A stretch of DNA of 7,014 nucleotides from JAJTFW01 sp964584995 (lineage in GTDB: Bacteria; Bacteroidota; Bacteroidia; AKYH767-A; OLB10), in the NCBI GenBank assembly GCA_964584995.1, contig CAZPCA010000135.1:1-7014 (forward strand), in the 5' to 3' direction. The notes beneath the pieces were generated by a model. That model worked only from the letters and a program-made list of their open reading frames with translations, made no database searches and was not told the origin of the DNA. Below are positions 1 to 6,574 of this stretch, one piece after another (position 1 is the first letter of the stretch; each line of letters begins with the position of its first letter). The translations under genes and the position numbers were made by a program.

Positions 1-1344
1 CTCTTTCTACTGAAAAAGAGTGCTATAGCGCTGACCGTCAAGGCCGGCGGCTTCCTCACGCAGTACCTTTTCATCTTCACGGTCGCCCGCCTGCTGGGAC
101 CCGGGTCACTGGGTGGATTCACGCTTTCTTACACGGTGGTACAACTGGTTTCCATTCTAGCCCTCATGGGTATAGACAACCTCCTCATCCGTAAGGTAGC
201 AGCTGCCAAAGCGGCCGGCACGCCAGCGGAGATGAAAGCCGCCTACCTCACCGCCTTACAGATTACGGGCGCATCATCCTTGGTACTCGCCATAGTACTG
301 TTCCTTGTCTCACCCATTCTTGCCGTTCATGTTTTCCATAAGCCCTGGCTCAGTGATAGTCTGCAGATAGCTGCACTCGGACTCCCCCCCTTTGTCTGGA
401 TCACGCTCCATGCCGCCGCATTCCGTGGCTCCAAAAACATGCTTGGCTTTACGCTTTTCAAGACCATACTTCCTCTGCTCAACGCCAGCCTGCTCCTGCT
501 GGCTTGGTACCTTCAATGGCCTATCACACCCGTAGCAGGGTTTACAGTTTCAGCATTCGTTGTGATGACAGGCTATGTGTTCGCCTGGTACAGATTCAGT
601 GGTGTGGACGGGCTAAACAAGGCTCCTCTGCTGAACAAACGCGCCATGGTCCTTGAATCTTTACCGATGATGATCACCGGCTCTGTATTTTTCATCCTCA
701 ACTGGATCGACAACCTCGTCATTGGCATCTACCGTACTGAAGCGGAGGTGGGTTTCTACGATACGGCCTTCAAGATATCCTCCGCATCGGCTGCCGTGCT
801 GATGGCAGTGAATGCGATACAGGCACCTACCTTCGCAGAGATCCACAGCACCCGGAATTACGCGCAGCTACGCCGTTATGTCTTCAACTCCACGCGCCTG
901 CTGTTTTATGCAACTGCACCCATTACCATTGCCCTGCTGCTGTTCCCCGAGCTGATCCTTTCTATCTTTGGTGAAGCCTTTGAGGTATCCTCAAAATCCC
1001 TGCAAATACTCGCAATAGGTAATTTCATCAATTGTATTACAGGTTCAGTGGGCATACTGCTGATGATGACCGGATACCAGCAGGGCTACAACAGGATCAT
1101 CATTGTCGCTGCCATCGTAGGCATAGCACTGAACTTCCTTCTGGTGCCTGTGATGGGCATCGAAGGTGCCGCTGTGGCATCCACAATCGCGAAGATTCTC
1201 TGGAATCTAGCTGCTGTATGGTATGTATACACAAAACTGCAGCTCATCTCCATCTACCTGCCCGGCATGCGTGCACCCAAAGCAGATGAGCAAGAAAGGG
1301 AATACCCCGGTAACAAGGAAGACCATACACTGACGAATGAGTAA
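1..1344 (+). CDS. Wzx-like polysaccharide flippase (MOP superfamily), 5' end outside window
   Basis: Probable integral inner-membrane flippase that moves undecaprenyl-diphosphate-linked repeat units from the cytoplasmic to the periplasmic face. The frame is open from base 1, giving 447 residues in the window. A GTG at 136 could be read as a start, but the codons before it encode a typical first helix of the family with ARLLGPGSLGGF (residues 29-40 counted from base 1), so the true start is upstream, probably by only a few residues. About 12 hydrophobic segments follow, roughly at 16-32, 40-62, 91-108, 123-141, 156-172, 178-197, 220-242, 258-276, 300-321, 335-356, 365-382 and 390-411. NWIDNLVIG (234-242) followed by EVGFYDTAFKIS (249-260) is the family's usual mid-protein signature. 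A charged cytoplasmic tail ends the protein. Its stop overlaps the next gene by 8 bases. Family assignment is firm; the substrate is unknown, and transport of another lipid-linked glycan is possible. Confidence 0.9.
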   Translation, partial: LFLLKKSAIALTVKAGGFLTQYLFIFTVARLLGPGSLGGFTLSYTVVQLVSILALMGIDNLLIRKVAAAKAAGTPAEMKAAYLTALQITGASSLVLAIVLFLVSPILAVHVFHKPWLSDSLQIAALGLPPFVWITLHAAAFRGSKNMLGFTLFKTILPLLNASLLLLAWYLQWPITPVAGFTVSAFVVMTGYVFAWYRFSGVDGLNKAPLLNKRAMVLESLPMMITGSVFFILNWIDNLVIGIYRTEAEVGFYDTAFKISSASAAVLMAVNAIQAPTFAEIHSTRNYAQLRRYVFNSTRLLFYATAPITIALLLFPELILSIFGEAFEVSSKSLQILAIGNFINCITGSVGILLMMTGYQQGYNRIIIVAAIVGIALNFLLVPVMGIEGAAVASTIAKILWNLAAVWYVYTKLQLISIYLPGMRAPKADEQEREYPGNKEDHTLTNE

Positions 1345-2290
1345 AAAAGTAGACTTCTTCATTGTAGGTGCGGCGAAAGCCGGAACGACGTCGCTCTATC
1401 ATTTTCTGGCTCAGCATCCGGAAGTGTACATGAGTCCGATCAAGGAGCCGAACTACTTTGCCGACGACATCGACCTCACTGCACTGCGCCCCGAAGTACA
1501 ATCACGCATGAAGCTGCTCAATATTCCAGACTGGCTGCGTGGAGACATGAAAAACCATATCCACCGTGCATTCATTCGGGATCCCAGGCAATACGAAGCC
1601 TTGTTCAGGTTCGGCGATGCAGCACATGTACGCGGAGAGGCCAGTGCTTCGTATCTTTACTCGGCCACTGCTGCAAAAAACATCGCCGCCTACAATCCGT
1701 CGGCAAAAATCATTATGGTGTTACGTAACCCCGTCGAAAGGGCTTATTCCCATTACCTCATGGACCAACGGATGGCGGTAACGGACCTGTCTTTCGAAGA
1801 AGCACTTGCCGCCGATGCCGCACAGCGACCCAAAAGCTGGGGAAGCACTTCGCTGTACCTGGAACTTGGCTGTTACAGCCAACAAGTGCAACGCTATCTG
1901 GAGTCCTTCCCAAAAGAGAACATCCTCATCCTTCTGCACGAAGAGCTCAGGAACAACACTGCCGACACACTCCGCAGGGTTTTCTCTTTTCTGCAGGTGG
2001 ACCTCACCGCCAAGGTAGCTACAGGCGAAGCGCACAACACCGCCGCTGTTCCGCGGAACACCCTCGTAAAAAAACTCATCGGTGTAAACTGGTTTCGTGT
2101 CACCGTGCGCAGGGCGTTGAAAAGAACATTCCTGAAGAAGTTCATCAAACACACGCTCTTTACCAAGGCCGAGGGCGAAACCCTCTCCCCAAAAACTGCA
2201 GCACAACTGCGGAATTACTTTCATGACGACATAGCAGCGCTTGAGCGCCTCTTGCAAACCGATCTGAGTGCATGGCAACAACCCCGGTGA
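1337..2290 (+). CDS. PAPS-dependent sulfotransferase, paralogue 1 (Sulfotransfer_1 type)
   Basis: A 317-residue predicted cytoplasmic enzyme that would transfer sulfate from PAPS to a hydroxyl or amino group, here most likely on a sugar. The 5'-phosphosulfate loop is GAAKAGTTSL (residues 11-20). KEPNYF (36-41) carries Glu37, which lines up with the catalytic base of heparan-sulfate sulfotransferases. GEASASYLY (100-108) is a core motif shared with the paralogues. The 3'-phosphate site is IIMVLRNPVERAYSHY (125-140), with Arg130 and Ser138. LGCYSQQVQRY (177-187) and the terminal FHDDIAALERLL (295-306) complete the fold. There is no signal peptide or membrane segment, as expected for a PAPS user. 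The ATG lies inside the flippase gene; AAGGAAG sits about 15 bases upstream, too far to be a strong ribosome site, so coupling to the flippase is likely. Relative to paralogue 3 it has an about 22-residue longer loop after the Glu37 motif. The acceptor cannot be told from sequence. Confidence 0.92.
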   Translation: MSKKVDFFIVGAAKAGTTSLYHFLAQHPEVYMSPIKEPNYFADDIDLTALRPEVQSRMKLLNIPDWLRGDMKNHIHRAFIRDPRQYEALFRFGDAAHVRGEASASYLYSATAAKNIAAYNPSAKIIMVLRNPVERAYSHYLMDQRMAVTDLSFEEALAADAAQRPKSWGSTSLYLELGCYSQQVQRYLESFPKENILILLHEELRNNTADTLRRVFSFLQVDLTAKVATGEAHNTAAVPRNTLVKKLIGVNWFRVTVRRALKRTFLKKFIKHTLFTKAEGETLSPKTAAQLRNYFHDDIAALERLLQTDLSAWQQPR

Positions 2291-3237
2291 CTTATTACCC
2301 CAACTTCCTCGTAGCAGGTGCAGCAAAGTGCGGTACCACCACCCTGTATCATTACCTCCGTCAGCATCCGGATGTGTACATGAGTCCGATCAAGGAGCCC
2401 AATCATTTCTCCACCGACATACGCCCGGAAGGGTTCAGCGATGAGTACAAGATCTACGAGCGCAGCAAGAATCTCGATATCGCATCTTTCGTGAACAGCG
2501 ATATGAAAGAAGAACAATGGGGTGCTTATGTAGCGGACCGCGGGCATTACCTTAAGCTCTTCCGCTTCGCAGCGGGAAAAAAGTGCATCGGTGAAATCAG
2601 CAACTCGTACATGTACTCCAACGAGGCGGCCGGCAACATACACCGTGAGTTCCCGGACATGAAAATCGTCATGATACTGCGCCAACCCGCCGAAAGGGCG
2701 TATTCCCATTACATGGCCAATGTGCGCGATGGACGCACCACACGTTCTTTCCGGGAAGAAGTGCTACACGACGATGCCAAACCGGTACACGGCTGGAGCA
2801 TCTCACATCTGTACTACGAACTCGGATGTTACAATGAGCAGGTGGAACGCTTCCAGCACCTTTTCCCGGCAGCACAGCTGAAGATTTTCCTTTTCGACGA
2901 CCTCAAGGCAGACAACAGAAAGCTGGGCAGGGAATTGTTCGAATTCCTTGGCCTTCGTACAGATGTGCCCATCGACTTCGATGAGAAGCACAACGAAGCA
3001 AGGATGCCGAAGAATCCCGGATTGATCAAGCTGATCACACAACTCGGCATTAAGCGAAAAATATTCAGGGCCTTGCCCAAAGCGTGGCAGAAGGGTGTCA
3101 AGGATTCCTTCTTCAAAGAAGGCAAGGGCCCTAAAATGTCGAACGAAGACCGTGCATGGATGACGGCCCGGTATACGGAAGATATTCTTCAACTTGAAAA
3201 ACGTATCGGACGCGACCTCCGTCACTGGCTGAAATGA
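2272..3237 (+). CDS. PAPS-dependent sulfotransferase, paralogue 2 (Sulfotransfer_1 type)
   Basis: A 321-residue cytoplasmic sulfotransferase built like its upstream neighbour. It has the phosphosulfate loop GAAKCGTTTL (16-25), KEPNHF (41-46) with putative catalytic Glu42, GEISNSYMY (107-115), and the 3'-phosphate site IVMILRQPAERAYSHY (132-147) with Arg137 and Ser145. It then has LGCYNEQVERF (184-194) and a C-terminal YTEDILQLEKRIGRDLRHWL helix (301-320). It shares with paralogue 1 a long loop (residues 47-92) that paralogue 3 lacks. Two short DNA blocks over the active-site motifs are nearly identical to paralogue 1, although the remainder has diverged clearly. The start is uncertain: the ATG at 2272 overlaps the previous gene by 19 bases, while an in-frame GTG at 2287 would give a tight 4-base GTGA overlap and still keep the whole domain. 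Neither has a Shine-Dalgarno site. The different sequence suggests a different acceptor position or sugar from paralogue 1, but that is inference. Confidence 0.92.
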   Translation: MATTPVTYYPNFLVAGAAKCGTTTLYHYLRQHPDVYMSPIKEPNHFSTDIRPEGFSDEYKIYERSKNLDIASFVNSDMKEEQWGAYVADRGHYLKLFRFAAGKKCIGEISNSYMYSNEAAGNIHREFPDMKIVMILRQPAERAYSHYMANVRDGRTTRSFREEVLHDDAKPVHGWSISHLYYELGCYNEQVERFQHLFPAAQLKIFLFDDLKADNRKLGRELFEFLGLRTDVPIDFDEKHNEARMPKNPGLIKLITQLGIKRKIFRALPKAWQKGVKDSFFKEGKGPKMSNEDRAWMTARYTEDILQLEKRIGRDLRHWLK

Positions 3238-3238
3238 C

Positions 3239-4164
3239 ATGGTAAGCATTCGTCCTTCCTTTTTTATCGTGGGAGCTCCCAAAGCAGGGACCACCGCATT
3301 GCACGCCTACCTCGAAAAACATCCGCAGGTTTGCATGAGCAGCGACAAGGAGCCAAACTATTTTACTGCGGCTGCCATCGCTGCACAAGACCTGTATTAC
3401 AAAAAAAAGAATGCGGTAACAGAACAAGAGTACCTGCAGCTGTTTCACCCGAAATCAGGCAGCAACATCGCAGGCGAGGCATCTGTCTCGTATCTCTATT
3501 ATCCAGGTACGGCAGAAAAAATACATGCGTTCGATCCGACAGCAAAGATCATCATGGTGCTGCGCGATCCGGTTCAACGCGCCTTTTCGCACTACCAGAT
3601 GGATTACAGCATCGGCCTGGTGGATATGCCGTTCGAAACAATTTATCGTCGTGGGCCAGGCGACTCTGCCACTGCAATGTATTTCCAGCAATACTTTCTG
3701 CTGAGCAATTACGCGGAACAAGTAAAACGTTATCTGGCTGTCTTTCCAAAAGACCAAGTCCTACTGATGTTGCAGGAGGAGCTCTACCGGCAGCCGGCCC
3801 AAACACTCTCCTCCTTGTGCGGCTTTTTAGGGATTGATCCACAGTTGGCAGCGTCAGGCATAGAACAACAAAATGTAAGCGGAGCAGCATCCAACCCTTT
3901 GCTGCGCAAGATCTATCAGGTCCAGTGGTTGCGCAACCTGATGAATGCAGTAGTGAGCGAATCGTTGCGCAGCAATATCAAATCAGCCTTCCTGAGCAAA
4001 AAAAACNNNNNNNNNNTCGACGATTTACCGACACTGATTGCGATTAGCACCTGCCCGTGCTGGAACAGCCGTTTGCCCGTGAGCTATATGCTTATTATGC
4101 AGACGACGTGAAAGAACTCATGCGTATCACCGGTCTGCCGGTCCATCATTGGCTACCCTCCTAA
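3239..4164 (+). CDS. PAPS-dependent sulfotransferase, paralogue 3, broken by an assembly gap
   Basis: Third tandem sulfotransferase, starting one base after the previous stop. Reliable sequence covers residues 1-256 (3239-4006): phosphosulfate loop GAPKAGTTAL (12-21), KEPNYF (37-42) with Glu38, GEASVSYLY (79-87), and 3'-phosphate site IIMVLRDPVQRAFSHY (104-119) with Arg109 and Ser117. Ten Ns follow (4007-4016). Reading straight on in the same frame gives a cysteine/proline-containing tail that stops at 4111 and does not look like the family. Bases 4057-4164, in a different frame, encode LEQPFARELYAYYADDV and then a helix ending HHWLPS and TAA. This matches the paralogues' C-termini (LSPKTAAQLRNYFHDDI in paralogue 1), so the gene almost certainly ends at 4164. 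That frame has a TAG at 4045-4047, so the gap size or the adjacent bases are wrong, or the gene is truly frameshifted. It lacks the long loop of paralogues 1 and 2. Confidence 0.85.
4007..4016. other. Assembly gap (10 Ns)
   Basis: Ten consecutive Ns directly after a run of eight A (3998-4005) and one C. The round length suggests a placeholder of unknown true size. It sits inside the third sulfotransferase gene and breaks its reading frame. Confidence 0.98.
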
Positions 4165-4168
4165 AACC

Positions 4169-5446
4169 ATGGAAACCGCCCGTATTTTTGCCCTGTCGAA
4201 AAGAAAAATCCTCACCCCAGCGTTGTGGGTGATGTTTTTCATTCTCAGCTTTCGGGTGCTTGCACGTTTCCCCTCGGGCATATTCGAGGCGCTGTTCATC
4301 TGTGTGGTGATGATCACCATGCTCGTATCCCTTCGGGAAATGATTATAGGATGGAGCAAAGGCAAGAGTAATTACCTGCAACTGCTGCTGTTTCCGCTGT
4401 TTCTCTTACCGTTCATCACCGCCTGGCAGGCCAACCGTGAATTCCATCAACCCTATCTGATGGGCTTACTTGCCCAGCGACAGCACTTCATCATCTTTGC
4501 AGGCTACTTTCTGCTCATCGCACTCAAGAAAAACTGGATCAGTGAGGACAGGCTGAAAAAACGCTTCATCACTGCACTTTTCGTCATCATGGGCATCATG
4601 CTTTTCTTCAGTGTTTTCATCGACCCTCAGAAATTCAACGGAACCGAATTCGTCGAATTCAGCCTCAACAAAGGATGGCACTATGAATTCCCGAGTGATG
4701 TCGTGGCTACGGTCATCCTCTACTCCGTATTCAAAATACTCCATCAAAACACTTACAGGTTCCTGCTTCCGCTTTTACTCGGCGCAGTGTATTTCCTGGT
4801 TTATATCCAGGACCGTTCACAACTGCTGATGATCAGCATCACCGTCTTCATTTACTTCATGCGGAACGTATCGCTCAGCCGCAAAGTCATCTATGCAGCG
4901 TGGGGAGGATTGCTCATCGTCTTTGCGCTGGGACTAACGATGCTGGTAAAACCCGACCTCATCACACATTACATCACCATTTTTTCCAATGCCTCCACCA
5001 TTGTCACCGGAGGAACAACGAGCGAATATTCCACGAGCATGCGTCTGGCTGAGAGTGCCATCGCACTAAGAGGCTTTGCCGAACACCCCTGGTTCGGCAA
5101 CGGATTTGTAAGTGCGCAATTCAAGGGAGGCTTCTCAGGTTTCTTCGGATACTTCTACGCATCCGACGTGGGAATACTCGGCAATCTTTTTGTATACGGC
5201 ATTTTCGGCACCCTCATCTTTTATATTCCCTTTATCTATGCATTGAAGTGGTCGGGCAAATTGCGTAAGAACCATAACATGCTGCTCACCACCTGTCAAT
5301 ACGGAATGATTTTCATCTTCCTTGACATGATCACCGCTGCCTCCAACATCAAATTCATGGGGCTACCCTCCGTTTTCTTCGCCATCATCTATTACTATCG
5401 CTTTGTGAAGAAAGAACAGGAAAGTGCAGCAGGCCCATCACATTAA
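4169..5446 (+). CDS. O-antigen ligase / Wzy polymerase family membrane protein
   Basis: A 425-residue polytopic inner-membrane protein, the usual length for Wzy/WaaL-type enzymes. These act on lipid-linked glycans at the periplasmic face, either polymerising repeat units (Wzy) or ligating chains to a carrier (WaaL). About ten to twelve hydrophobic segments are visible, for example at 18-32, 40-57, 70-86, 105-119, 133-151, 176-191, 197-213, 218-231, 240-260, 334-357, 377-391 and 399-412. A longer hydrophilic, probably periplasmic stretch at about 261-330 holds SMRLAESAIALRG (290-302) and HPWFGNG (306-312), the Arg-helix-Pro-x-x-Gly-x-Gly pattern of the Wzy_C/O-antigen ligase domain. QDRSQLL (214-220) resembles the conserved Arg-containing helix start of the family. 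It begins 4 bases after the real stop of sulfotransferase 3 and has no Shine-Dalgarno site. Presence of a Wzx in the same operon favours polymerase over ligase, but sequence alone does not separate them. Confidence 0.82.
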   Translation: METARIFALSKRKILTPALWVMFFILSFRVLARFPSGIFEALFICVVMITMLVSLREMIIGWSKGKSNYLQLLLFPLFLLPFITAWQANREFHQPYLMGLLAQRQHFIIFAGYFLLIALKKNWISEDRLKKRFITALFVIMGIMLFFSVFIDPQKFNGTEFVEFSLNKGWHYEFPSDVVATVILYSVFKILHQNTYRFLLPLLLGAVYFLVYIQDRSQLLMISITVFIYFMRNVSLSRKVIYAAWGGLLIVFALGLTMLVKPDLITHYITIFSNASTIVTGGTTSEYSTSMRLAESAIALRGFAEHPWFGNGFVSAQFKGGFSGFFGYFYASDVGILGNLFVYGIFGTLIFYIPFIYALKWSGKLRKNHNMLLTTCQYGMIFIFLDMITAASNIKFMGLPSVFFAIIYYYRFVKKEQESAAGPSH

Positions 5447-5457
5447 GCATCCCTCTC

Positions 5458-6489
5458 ATGTCCACACCAGAAAGCGACAAACCTATCTTCTTCGTGGTTG
5501 GTAACAGCCGGTCCGGCACGACCATGCTGGGAAGAATGCTCGGAAAGCACAGCCGTGTACACAAGTTTCCGGAGCTGCATCTTTTCGGTCCTTGTGTACC
5601 CCACGGAGAGGAGCTGAAGGAGCGTAGCCGGGAAGAAGTCCGCCGGATGTTTTGCTGGTTGCTCGATGTCAATGAACGAAAATTCCATGCGACACGCACT
5701 CCGGATGCATACACAGAAAAAGCTGAAGCACTGTGCGAAAAACACTTCATTTTGGGCATGGACGCCTGGGATGTGTATGCCGCATTTGTCCACGATGAAG
5801 TAAAGCGTATCGGAAAGGAGATCCCCAGCGAAGATTTACCCGGCAATGTATTCAAGCTATCACAAATCCTGCAGAAATTCCCTGCCGCCCGTATCATACA
5901 TATTGTGCGCGACCCCCGCGATGTGTTGCTTTCACAGAAAAACCGGTTCAGGAGACGTCAGCTCGGCGGAGGATATGTCAAACGAAAAGAGATGCTGCGT
6001 TTCTGGGCCAACTATCATCCGGTGCTGATCTCACGCTTGTGGAACAACGCAGTACGTGCTGGGCTGTCCATCGTCGATCCCCGTATCACCACGGTACACT
6101 TCGAAACCCTGATTCAAGACCCTGAAAACACCTTGCGTGGCATATGCACACACCTTGGAATTTCCTTTGAAGCTGAAATGCTGAAGGTACCGCAGGTGGG
6201 TTCTTCCATGCGAAAAGATGACCCCACACAGCTCGGTATAGATCCTGCACGCAGTGGTTCCTGGAATAAAGGCGGGTTGAGCCATGCGGAAATAGCCATT
6301 TGCGAAGAAGCCAATGCCCGCATCATGCAAGAGCTGGGGTATATCATCTCGGGTGTGCAGGGAAAAACCGCAGACCGCCTGCACCTGGCCCTATTGCTGC
6401 CGGTTAAAGGACTGCTTGCCCTGCTCCTCAACTGGGGGCGCACACGCGGGAGATGGAATTATCTCCTCAAGAGATTCGGAGCCCGCTGA
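5458..6489 (+). CDS. Divergent sulfotransferase (Sulfotransfer_3 type)
   Basis: A 343-residue predicted PAPS-dependent sulfotransferase, only distantly related to the three upstream. The phosphosulfate loop is GNSRSGTTML (15-24), followed by a Pro-Glu-Leu-His segment (38-41) where the family often has an acidic residue near the active site. The 3'-phosphate site is IIHIVRDPRDVLLSQ (146-160), with Arg151 and Ser159. HFETLIQDPENTLRGICTHLGI (214-235) is the usual C-terminal family helix-loop. The Lys-Thr-Pro motif normally found before the RDPRD segment is not clear here; only GKEIP (119-123) lies nearby. A hydrophobic, Leu-rich segment at about 308-325 and a basic end (328-343) could anchor the enzyme at the membrane near its lipid-linked substrate. 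The gene starts 11 bases after the Wzy-like gene and looks like the last of the operon. Acceptor unknown. Confidence 0.85.
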   Translation: MSTPESDKPIFFVVGNSRSGTTMLGRMLGKHSRVHKFPELHLFGPCVPHGEELKERSREEVRRMFCWLLDVNERKFHATRTPDAYTEKAEALCEKHFILGMDAWDVYAAFVHDEVKRIGKEIPSEDLPGNVFKLSQILQKFPAARIIHIVRDPRDVLLSQKNRFRRRQLGGGYVKRKEMLRFWANYHPVLISRLWNNAVRAGLSIVDPRITTVHFETLIQDPENTLRGICTHLGISFEAEMLKVPQVGSSMRKDDPTQLGIDPARSGSWNKGGLSHAEIAICEEANARIMQELGYIISGVQGKTADRLHLALLLPVKGLLALLLNWGRTRGRWNYLLKRFGAR

Positions 6490-6574
6490 GCATTTTTTTC
6501 GATCTTGAAATCCAACGTTTGAAGATGGTCGGAATTGCAGTAGAATGTATTACTTTGCAATATCGTCATGCATC
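6490..6574. other. Intergenic region between the sulfotransferase operon and the GH5-like gene
   Basis: At 85 bases this is the only real space between genes in the window. It opens with a T7 run (6493-6499) just after the stop, but I could find no convincing GC-rich stem in front of it (only CTCA/TGAG, 4 pairs with a 17-base loop), so a rho-independent terminator is not supported. A weak promoter candidate lies in its middle. Confidence 0.6.
6519..6546 (+). promoter_or_regulatory. Weak candidate promoter for the GH5-like gene
   Basis: TTGAAG (6519-6524) and TAGAAT (6541-6546) are separated by 16 bases and resemble a sigma-70 -35/-10 pair (4 of 6 and 5 of 6 matches). A Bacteroidota-style reading is also partly possible: TTTG at 6518-6521 and TTACTTTG at 6550-6557, close to the TAnnTTTG box, but their 28-base spacing is too wide. 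Only the location in the sole intergenic space adds weight. Confidence 0.3.

Noticed and set aside
136..138. GTG as the start of the flippase gene
   Set aside because: The same frame is open to base 1 and encodes the family's conserved first helix and ARLLGPGSLGGF, so the gene starts before the window.
1721..2326. 201-codon open frame on the minus strand
   Set aside because: It lies antisense to sulfotransferases 1 and 2, whose motifs are clear, and its translation shows no recognisable domain. It is a by-product of the coding strand's composition.
3401..3408. Possible frameshift at the A8 run early in sulfotransferase 3
   Set aside because: The frame continues through it into all the expected motifs (GEASVSYLY, RDPVQRAFSHY), so it is intact.
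4019..4111. In-frame tail of sulfotransferase 3 after the gap
   Set aside because: It does not resemble the family C-terminus, which is found in another frame from 4057 to 4164. The frame across an unsized gap is meaningless.
6466..6499. Rho-independent terminator after the fourth sulfotransferase
   Set aside because: There is a T7 run, but only a 4-pair CTCA/TGAG stem with a 17-base loop. This is too weak to call.
6518..6557. Bacteroides-type -33/-7 promoter (TTTG and TTACTTTG)
   Set aside because: The boxes are 28 bases apart, wider than the usual spacing of about 20, and the -7 box lacks its A.
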